From: JAWLCA01 sp050485905
GTDB lineage: Bacteria > Pseudomonadota > Alphaproteobacteria > Rhodobacterales > Rhodobacteraceae
DNA: 5,338 bases
Reading direction: 5' to 3'
Assembly: GCA_050485905.1 (NCBI GenBank)
Contig: JBJHCH010000167.1
Location: 1 to 5,338 of the forward strand
Every line of letters starts with the position of its first letter. The first letter of the stretch is position 1. Below are positions 1-5,338 of this stretch, one piece after another. The position numbers and the translations under genes were made by a program. The notes beneath the pieces were generated by a model, which saw only the letters and a list, made by a program, of their open reading frames with translations, searched no databases and was not told the DNA's origin.

Positions 1-1104
1 GCCGCCGACCTGTCGCCCGGCGCGCCCAACACCGCGCAACTGGTCGTCACCAGCTTCGTCCTCGGCCTCGGCCTCGGCACGCTGATCATGGGGCCGCTGT
101 CCGATGCGATGGGCCGGCGGCGGGTGATCGCGTTGGGGATCGGGCTGTACCTGATCGGCTGCGCGCTGGCCGTCGTTGCCGACAGCATGGCGCTGCTTCT
201 GGCCGCGCGGGTGCTGCAGGGGCTGGGCATCGCCGCCCCCCGCACTGCCGGCATCGCCCTGGTGAGGGATCTTTACGAGGGGCGGCGGATGGCCAAGGTC
301 ATGTCGATCGTGATGACGATCTTCATTCTTGTGCCCGCCGCCGCGCCGTGGCTGGGGCAGTTCGTGATCGTGCTGGCCGGCTGGCGGGCGGTGTTCCTCG
401 CCTTCATCCTGTGCGGCGTGGCCGCGCTGATCTGGTTCCTCGCCCGCCAGCCCGAAACGCTGCCGGTGGACCGGCGCCGCCCGTTCCGCATGGGCACGAT
501 CCTTGCCGCCGCGCGCGAAGTGACCAGCCACCGCCGCGTGATGCTGCACACCGCGGCGCTGACGCTGGGCTTCGGGCAGATGTTCGCGCTGCTGTCGGCC
601 TCGCAGCCGATCTACGACCTCTACTTCGGGCGCGGCGACAGTTTCCCGGCCTGGTTCGCGGTGATGGCGCTGCTGGCGGGAACGGCGGGGTTGCTGAACG
701 CCGCGCTGGTGATGCGGCTGGGGATGCGGCGGTTGGCGACCGTGGCCTTCACCGTCCAGACCGGCATTGCCGGGGCGATGGTGGCGGCGACGGTGCTGGG
801 ACTGATCCCCCCGGTGGCGGAATTCGCGCTGTTCTTCACCTGGTCGGTGACGGTCTTCTTCATGGCGGGCCTCGTCTTCGGCAATCTGAACGCGCTGACG
901 CTGGAACCGCTCGGCCATATCGCCGGGCTGGCGGCGGCGGTGGTGGGCGCGCTGTCCACGGTGGGCGCAGTGCTCGTGGCGCTGCCGGTGATCCTCGCCT
1001 TCGACGGCACGCCGCTGCCGGTGATGGCGGGGGTTCTCGTCGCCTCTGCCCTCGCGGCGCTGCTGATGCGGGTAGAGGCGCGGCAGGCCGCTCAGGCCCT
1101 GTAG
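1..1104 (+). CDS. Bcr/CflA-family multidrug efflux MFS transporter, 5'-truncated by window edge
   Basis: Inner-membrane drug/proton antiporter of the major facilitator superfamily, DHA1 group, Bcr/CflA type. The frame is open from base 1 and ends at TAG 1102-1104, giving 367 visible residues. A family length near 400 means only TM1 and the N-terminal tail are missing. The first ATG in view (88) is internal, because TM2 (about residues 12-30) lies upstream of it. Visible signatures are the MFS loop 2-3 motif GPLSDAMGRRR (31-41), the TM4 stretch RVLQGLGIAA (70-79), a family-typical VRDLYEG (88-94), a proline-rich TM5 motif C-like PAAAPWLG (112-119), and the Bcr-like C-terminal stretch GNLNALTLEPLGHIAG (294-309). 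The rest is alternating hydrophobic segments consistent with a 12-TM carrier. Substrate is not predictable; family members export bicyclomycin, sulfonamides, chloramphenicol-like drugs or cysteine. Its promoter is outside the window. Its last 13 bp overlap the convergent tetR gene. Family assignment is strong; the specific name is not. Confidence 0.9.
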   Translation, partial: AADLSPGAPNTAQLVVTSFVLGLGLGTLIMGPLSDAMGRRRVIALGIGLYLIGCALAVVADSMALLLAARVLQGLGIAAPRTAGIALVRDLYEGRRMAKVMSIVMTIFILVPAAAPWLGQFVIVLAGWRAVFLAFILCGVAALIWFLARQPETLPVDRRRPFRMGTILAAAREVTSHRRVMLHTAALTLGFGQMFALLSASQPIYDLYFGRGDSFPAWFAVMALLAGTAGLLNAALVMRLGMRRLATVAFTVQTGIAGAMVAATVLGLIPPVAEFALFFTWSVTVFFMAGLVFGNLNALTLEPLGHIAGLAAAVVGALSTVGAVLVALPVILAFDGTPLPVMAGVLVASALAALLMRVEARQAAQAL

Positions 1105-1685
1105 GACGCGACCAGCGCGCGCGCCATCCGGCGGGCGATTTCCCTTGTGCGCGCGTCGGATTGCCCCGCCACATCCTGCAGCGCCACCATCGTCTCTGGC
1201 CCCAGCAGCAGGGCCATCGCGGGCACCAGATCCTCCAGCGCGCCGGGGCGCAGCGCGGCGGCATGGGGCGCCAGCACCTGCCGCGCCCATCCCAGCCGCC
1301 GCCCGCCCCGCCCCGCCGCGCCCGGTTCCAGCGACAGTTTCAGCATCAGCCGGAACGTGTCGCGGTTTGCAAAGACGAAATCCAGCACCCGGTCCACCAG
1401 CGCCTCGGCCGCATCCTCTGGCGTCGGGGCATCGGTCGGCAGTTGCAGCGCCACCATCCGGGCCGCCACCTCATCCAGCACCGCCTCGGCCAGCAGGCGC
1501 TCGTTGGTGGCGAAATAGCGATAGGCGGTGGCGCGGCTGACATCGGCCAGATCGGCGGCGGCGGTCACCGTGACCGTCTCTCCCGCCTCCAGCAGCGCGG
1601 TCGCCGCGCTTACCAGATCGGACCGGACCCGCTTTTGCCGCGCCGTGGCGGGCCGGGGTTTGGGCGCTGAAATTTTCTCTTGCAT
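1092..1685 (-). CDS. TetR/AcrR-family transcriptional repressor
   Basis: Predicted DNA-binding one-component regulator of 197 residues, a normal TetR length. The N-terminal domain carries the TetR helix-turn-helix at about residues 39-58 (TVTAAADLADVSRATAYRYF), with the family-typical SRATAYRYF recognition helix followed by NERLLAEAVL. Residues 80-197 form the variable, mostly helical ligand/dimerisation domain, so the inducer cannot be read from sequence. I chose ATG 1683-1685 because it leaves about 38 residues before the HTH, has an upstream GGGAA-like ribosome site, and places the inverted repeats outside the gene. The frame stays open upstream to about 1757, but a longer start would make the operators coding. 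It is divergent from the cupin gene across 90 bp containing two inverted repeats, which suggests autorepression plus control of the cupin (inference). Its 3' end (TGA, 1092-1094) overlaps the efflux gene's 3' end by 13 bp. Family is certain; target and ligand are unknown. Confidence 0.9.
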   Translation of the reverse strand: MQEKISAPKPRPATARQKRVRSDLVSAATALLEAGETVTVTAAADLADVSRATAYRYFATNERLLAEAVLDEVAARMVALQLPTDAPTPEDAAEALVDRVLDFVFANRDTFRLMLKLSLEPGAAGRGGRRLGWARQVLAPHAAALRPGALEDLVPAMALLLGPETMVALQDVAGQSDARTREIARRMARALVASYRA

Positions 1686-1704
1686 GATTCCCGACTCGGC
1701 AATA

Positions 1705-1720
1705 TGAGACGCGCATCTCA
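1705..1720. promoter_or_regulatory. Inverted repeat 1, putative TetR-family operator
   Basis: TGAGAC-GCGC-ATCTCA: 14 of 16 positions are symmetric, the exceptions being the inner base of each arm. It shares its arms with the second repeat just downstream and lies 20 bp from the tetR start codon. On the minus strand a CATATT sequence (1701-1706) beside it could be a -10 element for tetR, which binding here would block. Operator function is inferred from symmetry and position next to a divergent TetR gene. Confidence 0.7.
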
Positions 1721-1722
1721 TT

Positions 1723-1738
1723 TGAGACGTGAGTCTCA
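1723..1738. promoter_or_regulatory. Inverted repeat 2, putative TetR-family operator
   Basis: TGAGAC-GTGA-GTCTCA: perfect 6-bp arms around a 4-bp non-symmetric centre. It sits 18 bp start-to-start from the first repeat, with 2 bp between the two sites. The adjoining half-sites also form a third, shorter inverted repeat, TCTCA-TT-TGAGA (1716-1727). The spacing suggests two repressor dimers side by side. It lies 37 bp upstream of the cupin start codon, in the span where that gene's promoter must be, although no convincing -35/-10 pair is visible. Confidence 0.72.
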
Positions 1739-1775
1739 TTTGCGACCCACCTAACACCTCAGATCGGAGACTTCA

Positions 1776-2240
1776 ATGCTTGACCACACCAACGCGCCCC
1801 AGGGCGCGCGACTTCACGTCATGGGCAACTTCCTGACCTTCCTCGTCCGCAGCGCCGAGGCCGACATGGGCTTTTCGCTGACCGAATGCGAAACCATGCC
1901 CGGCGCGGGCACGCCGCCGCATATCCAGGCCGACGACCGCGAGGCCTTCGTCGTGCTGGAGGGCGAATACGAGTTCCTGCTGGACGGAGAGACCCGCCGC
2001 GAAGGCCCCGGCGCCTTCGTCCGGGTGGAAAAGGGCGTCGTTCATGCCTTCCGCAACATCGGCGACCGCCCGGCGAAAATGCTGATCCTGAACTGGTCCG
2101 GCGGCAAGCACGAGGGCTTTTTCGAAACCGTCGGCGACTGGCTGGCGCCGGGCGAGATGCCCGAGGCGAAAGCGCCCGACATGGGCAAGATCTTCGCCGC
2201 CGCCCAGGCCGCCGGGATCACCCTGCTGCCGCCGGCGTGA
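1776..2240 (+). CDS. Small single-domain cupin protein, function unassigned
   Basis: A 154-residue cytosolic beta-barrel protein of the cupin superfamily, with no signal peptide. The start ATG 1776-1778 is preceded by a good ribosome site, GGAGA (1766-1770), at 5-nt spacing. Cupin motif 1 is at about residues 43-63: PPHIQADDREAFVVLEGEYEF, with H49, Q51 and E56 at the positions of the usual HxH...E metal ligands. Motif 2 is at 77-94: GPGAFVRVEKGVVHAFRN, with H90 as the last ligand and N94 conserved. The usual proline of PxG is replaced (EKG, 85-87). Thus one of the four canonical ligands, the second histidine, is a glutamine. The C-terminal 45 residues (from about W107) form a helical tail. 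Such proteins may be dioxygenases, isomerases or non-catalytic binders; nothing here decides which. It is transcribed divergently from tetR and probably repressed by it (inference). A hairpin starts 10 nt after the stop, so it looks monocistronic. Confidence 0.88.
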   Translation: MLDHTNAPQGARLHVMGNFLTFLVRSAEADMGFSLTECETMPGAGTPPHIQADDREAFVVLEGEYEFLLDGETRREGPGAFVRVEKGVVHAFRNIGDRPAKMLILNWSGGKHEGFFETVGDWLAPGEMPEAKAPDMGKIFAAAQAAGITLLPPA

Positions 2241-2250
2241 CTGTGACGCG

Positions 2251-2279
2251 TTGAGCCGGGCCATGACGGCCCGGCTCAA
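2251..2279 (+). terminator. Hairpin downstream of cupin gene, probable transcription terminator
   Basis: Perfect 12-bp stem (TTGAGCCGGGCC, 2251-2262, pairing with 2268-2279) with a 5-nt loop, ATGAC. It begins 10 nt after the cupin stop codon. There is no T-run after either arm, so it is not a classical intrinsic terminator. It may act weakly, with Rho, or as an mRNA 3'-end protector. A smaller 5-bp hairpin (CAGTG 2282-2286 with CACTG 2293-2297) follows directly. Confidence 0.65.
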
Positions 2280-2392
2280 TCCAGTGGCAGGGCACTGAGA
2301 GCGGGAACCCAGCGCCCGACCCCTGAAAACCCCCGCCAAAGGTTTCCATCCGGTTAACAGAAAATACGTTATCTCTTGAAATCAACAACTTG
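2280..2392. other. Non-coding convergent intergenic spacer, AT-rich on its right side
   Basis: This stretch lies between the cupin hairpin and the mfd terminator. No credible gene is seen on either strand. Bases 2341-2397 are about 67% A+T (38 of 57), far above the flanking genes. They hold a 7-bp direct repeat, CTTGAAA, at 2375-2381 and 2389-2395, 14 bp apart. No dif-like site, tRNA or clear promoter was recognised. Confidence 0.6.
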
Positions 2393-2415
2393 AAAAAGTG
2401 TCCACGCGTGGACAC
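2393..2415 (-). terminator. Rho-independent terminator of mfd
   Basis: Read on the minus strand, the perfect 18-bp palindrome GTGTCCACGCGTGGACAC (2398-2415) can fold as a 7-bp stem with a CGCG loop. It is followed at once by five T residues (2397-2393). It lies 45 nt past the mfd stop codon in the right orientation. No T-run follows on the plus strand, so it should act only on mfd transcripts. A palindrome this perfect could also bind a protein as duplex DNA, but the T-run favours termination. Confidence 0.8.
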
Positions 2416-2460
2416 CCGCCCCAAACCGCCGGCGACGGTCAACAAACGCCCGGCCAATTC

Positions 2461-5338
2461 TCAGGCCCGTTCCACCTGCCGCACCTTCTCGGCCATGTCC
2501 CGCGCAATGCCATGCGCGCCCTTGATCCGGTCGCTCTCACGCGCCCAGTCCCGCCGCACGATCACCTTGTTGTCGCGGATCTTTGCCTGCCCGCGTTCGG
2601 CCTGCAGGTATTCGACCAGACCCGCCGGATTGGCGAACCTGTCGTTGTGGAACTGCACCGTCGCCCCCTTCGGCCCCGCATCCAGCCGGGCAATTCCCGC
2701 GCGTTTGCACAGCGCCTTGATGCGGACGATCAGCAGCAGCGTGTTGACCTCTTTCGGCAGCGCGCCGAAGCGGTCGATCAGCTCCGCCGCAAACCCCTCC
2801 AGCTCCACCTTGGTCGTCAGCCCCGACAGACGGCGATAGAGGCCGAGGCGCACGTCCAGATCGGGCACATAGTCATCGGGGATCATCACCGGCACGCCGA
2901 GATTGAGCTGCGGCGACCACTCGCCGTCATCGGAAAGCCCCTGCAACTCGCCCGACCGGATGCGGCCAATCGTTTCCTCCAGCATCTGCTGGTAAAGTTC
3001 GTAGCCGACCTCGCGGATATGGCCCGACTGTTCCTCGCCCAGTATGTTGCCCGCGCCGCGCAGATCCATGTCCTGGCTGGCCAGCGTGAACCCGGCGCCG
3101 AGGCTGTCGAGGCTGCCCAGCAGCCGCAGCCGCTTCATAGCCGCAGGCGTCAGCGGCGTGCGGGGCTTGGTGGTCAGGAAACAATAGGCCCGCGTCTTGG
3201 CCCGACCCACCCGGCCGCGGATCTGGTAAAGCTGCGCCAGCCCGAACATGTCGGCCCGGTGGATGACCATGGTGTTGGCCGTGGGAATGTCGAGGCCGGA
3301 TTCGACGATGGTGGTCGCCAGCAGCACGTCGTACTTGCCGTCGTAGAAGGCGTTCATCCGGTCGTCCAACTCACCCGCCGCCATCTGCCCATGGGCGGTG
3401 ACGACGCTGACCTCGGGCACCTGATCGCGCAGGAACTCCTGGATCTCCGTCAGATCGCTGATGCGCGGAACGACGTAGAAGGACTGCCCGCCGCGATAAT
3501 GTTCGCGCAACAGCGCCTCGCGGATCGTCACAGCATCGAATTCGGCCACATAGGTGCGGATCGCCAACCGGTCGATTGGCGGGGTGCCGATGATCGACAG
3601 ATCGCGCACCCCGGTCAGCGACAGTTGCAGCGTGCGGGGGATGGGCGTGGCGGTCAGGGTCAGCACATGCACCTCTGACCGCATCTCCTTCAGCCGTTCC
3701 TTGTGGCCGACGCCGAAATGCTGTTCCTCGTCGATCACCAGCAGGCCGAGGTTGCGGAACTTCACCCCCTTGGCGAGCAGCGCATGGGTGCCGATGACGA
3801 TATCCACCGTGCCATCGGCCAGACCCGCGCGCGTCTCCGCCGCCTGCTTGGCCGACACGAAGCGAGAGAGCTGCCGCACCTTCACCGGGAAACCACGGAA
3901 GCGGTCGGCAAAGCTGGCGTAGTGCTGGCGCGACAGCAGCGTCGTGGGCGCGATGATCGCAACCTGCGCACCCGACATGGCGGCGACAAAGGCCGCACGC
4001 ATCGCCACCTCGGTCTTGCCGAAGCCCACGTCGCCCACGATCAGCCGGTCCATGGGTCGGCCTGCGGCCATGTCGTCCAGCACATCGGCGATTGCGGCAA
4101 GCTGGTCGTCGGTCTCCTGATAGGGAAAGCGGGCGCAGAAGGCGTCCCACAGCCCGTCGGGCCGGTCGTATACGGGGGCCTTGCGCAGCAGCCGCTCGGC
4201 GGCAATGCGGATCAGCTTGTCGGCGATCTGGCGGATGCGCTCCTTCAGCTTCGCCTTCTTGGCCTGCCACGCGCCGCCACCCAACTTGTCGAGCAATCCC
4301 TCCTCGTGCCCGAAGCGGCTAAGCAGTTCGATGTTTTCGACCGGCAGAAAGAGCCGGTCGCCGCCGGCATATTCCAGCGCGACGCATTCGTGCGGCGCCC
4401 CCAGCGCGGTGATCGTCTCCAGTCCCGTATAGCGGCCGACCCCGTGATCGACATGGACGACCAGATCGCCGGGCGACAGGCTTTGCGCCTCGGTCAGGAA
4501 GTTCTCGGCCCGCCGCTTGCGCCGGGGCGCGCGGATCAGCCGGTCACCCAGAACGTCCTGTTCGGCGATGACGGTCAGGCCCGGCGCCTCGAACCCGTGT
4601 TCAAGGGCAAGCGTGGCGAGGAACAGCGCGCCGGTGCCGTCCGGCACGTCGCGGATGTCGCTGGCCAGCCGCGCGCCGATCACGCCCTGATCTTCCAGTA
4701 TCCCCTGAAGCCGTTCCCGCGCGCCGTCAGAATAGGCGGCGAGGATCACCTGAGAGGATTTGAGCCGCGCCTGAAGATGGCCTGCCAAAGCCTCAAAAAG
4801 ATTGACCTTCTCCTGTTGCCGCTCGGGTGCGAAGTTGCGCCCGATCCGGCCGCCGGCATCGACCACGCCGGGGCCGGTGCCCTGCGGCAGAGGCGACAGC
4901 TGGATCACCCGATGGCTGGCGGTTGCCGCCTCCCACGCCGGATCGTCGAGGTAGAGCAGCCCCGGCGGACAGGGCTTGTAGACGGTGTCGCCCCGCTTCG
5001 CCCCCATAGCCTCGCGCCGCGCGTCGTACTGGTCGGCGATGCCGTCCCAGCGGTTGACCCGCGCCGGTGTCACCTGATCGTCCAGCATCACGCTGGCACC
5101 GGGCAGGTAATCGAAGATCGTTTCCAGCCGGTCGTGGAAGAACGGCAGCCAGTGTTCCATCCCGGCGTGCTTGCGGCCCGCGCTGACGGCCTCGTAGAGC
5201 GGATCGTCACTGCCGGCGGCGCCGAATTCGATGCGATAGTTCTGGCGGAAGCGGACGATCGCCGCCTCGTCCAGGATGATTTCGGACACCGGCGACAGTT
5301 CCACCGTGTCCAGCTTTTCCGTGGTCCGCTGGGTTGCC
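2461..5338 (-). CDS. mfd: Transcription-repair coupling factor Mfd (5'-truncated by window edge)
   Basis: ATP-dependent DNA translocase that displaces RNA polymerase stalled at lesions and recruits UvrA for strand-specific nucleotide excision repair. The window holds 958 codons ending at TGA 2461-2463. The frame runs off the right edge, and the GTG at 5302-5304 is internal because family-typical sequence (QRTTEKLDTVELSPVSE) continues through it. A family length near 1150 leaves roughly 190 N-terminal residues missing. Domains by visible residue: rest of the UvrB-like module (to about 270); RNA polymerase-interacting domain (about 287-346, VVHVDHGVGRYTGLE...); relay helix (about 357-387); RecG-like motor with Walker A GDVGFGKT (435-442), DEEQ box (536-539), TATPIPRT (562-569) and motif VI QIRGRVGR (705-712); TRG-type translocation segment (about 742-773, SLDSLGAGFT to EEQSGH); C-terminal D7 autoinhibitory domain (about 807-958). 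All motor motifs are intact, with no frameshift. It faces the cupin gene tail-to-tail and ends at its own terminator. Confidence 0.98.
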   Translation of the reverse strand, partial: ATQRTTEKLDTVELSPVSEIILDEAAIVRFRQNYRIEFGAAGSDDPLYEAVSAGRKHAGMEHWLPFFHDRLETIFDYLPGASVMLDDQVTPARVNRWDGIADQYDARREAMGAKRGDTVYKPCPPGLLYLDDPAWEAATASHRVIQLSPLPQGTGPGVVDAGGRIGRNFAPERQQEKVNLFEALAGHLQARLKSSQVILAAYSDGARERLQGILEDQGVIGARLASDIRDVPDGTGALFLATLALEHGFEAPGLTVIAEQDVLGDRLIRAPRRKRRAENFLTEAQSLSPGDLVVHVDHGVGRYTGLETITALGAPHECVALEYAGGDRLFLPVENIELLSRFGHEEGLLDKLGGGAWQAKKAKLKERIRQIADKLIRIAAERLLRKAPVYDRPDGLWDAFCARFPYQETDDQLAAIADVLDDMAAGRPMDRLIVGDVGFGKTEVAMRAAFVAAMSGAQVAIIAPTTLLSRQHYASFADRFRGFPVKVRQLSRFVSAKQAAETRAGLADGTVDIVIGTHALLAKGVKFRNLGLLVIDEEQHFGVGHKERLKEMRSEVHVLTLTATPIPRTLQLSLTGVRDLSIIGTPPIDRLAIRTYVAEFDAVTIREALLREHYRGGQSFYVVPRISDLTEIQEFLRDQVPEVSVVTAHGQMAAGELDDRMNAFYDGKYDVLLATTIVESGLDIPTANTMVIHRADMFGLAQLYQIRGRVGRAKTRAYCFLTTKPRTPLTPAAMKRLRLLGSLDSLGAGFTLASQDMDLRGAGNILGEEQSGHIREVGYELYQQMLEETIGRIRSGELQGLSDDGEWSPQLNLGVPVMIPDDYVPDLDVRLGLYRRLSGLTTKVELEGFAAELIDRFGALPKEVNTLLLIVRIKALCKRAGIARLDAGPKGATVQFHNDRFANPAGLVEYLQAERGQAKIRDNKVIVRRDWARESDRIKGAHGIARDMAEKVRQVERA

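Noticed and set aside
348..1670. Plus-strand 440-codon open frame running across the efflux gene and antisense to tetR
   Set aside because: It is out of frame with clear MFS motifs and opposite the TetR HTH. Its composition is Arg/Gly/Pro/Ala-rich with no domain, as expected of a high-GC shadow frame.
1686..1757. Upstream extension of tetR to a start near 1757
   Set aside because: It would place both inverted repeats inside the coding sequence and add 24 residues not typical of the family. The ATG at 1685 with a nearby purine-rich site fits better.
2345..2397. Possible XerCD/dif-like recombination site in the AT-rich spacer
   Set aside because: TTAAC and TTATC fragments are present, but the two-arm 28-bp dif arrangement is not.
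2398..3678. Plus-strand 426-codon open frame opposite the 3' part of mfd
   Set aside because: It is wholly antisense to the conserved Mfd motor and D7 domains, begins inside the mfd terminator palindrome and shows no recognisable motif. Low stop density in GC-rich DNA explains it.
3371..4270. Minus-strand 299-codon open frame within mfd
   Set aside because: It is a shifted frame of the same strand as Mfd and is rich in Arg/Gly/Ala, with no domain of its own. The Mfd frame is uninterrupted here.
5302..5304. GTG as the start codon of mfd
   Set aside because: The frame stays open to the window edge with family-typical Mfd sequence, and starting here would remove about 200 N-terminal residues including most of the UvrB-like module.

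Overview
The window is high-GC DNA that looks like a chromosomal segment of an alphaproteobacterium, most likely Rhodobacterales (Rhodobacter/Paracoccus-like). The main basis is the close resemblance of the Mfd protein to recalled Rhodobacteraceae Mfd sequences, supported by strong GC bias at third codon positions. No database search was possible, so the genus is not resolved.

Layout: (1) 1-1104, plus strand: 3' part of a Bcr/CflA-type drug efflux transporter (MFS), cut by the left edge. (2) 1092-1685, minus strand: a complete TetR-type repressor whose 3' end overlaps the transporter's 3' end by 13 bp. (3) 1686-1775: a divergent control region with two adjacent 16-bp inverted repeats of the form TGAGAC-N4-GTCTCA. 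(4) 1776-2240, plus strand: a small single-domain cupin protein followed by a 12-bp perfect hairpin. (5) 2241-2460: a convergent intergenic region with two hairpins and an AT-rich stretch. One hairpin is a textbook rho-independent terminator reading out of mfd. (6) 2461-5338, minus strand: mfd, the transcription-repair coupling factor, cut at its N-terminus by the right edge.

How the parts fit: the tetR/cupin pair looks like a self-contained local switch. The repressor probably binds the tandem operator and controls both its own gene and the cupin. The cupin keeps a recognisable fold, but its second metal-binding histidine is replaced by glutamine, so its chemistry cannot be assigned. The efflux gene only abuts tetR tail-to-tail and is not shown to belong to the switch. 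mfd is an ordinary housekeeping repair gene. I see no RNA gene, mobile element, CRISPR array or clearly new multi-gene system here. The tetR-operator-cupin module is the part most worth a second look.
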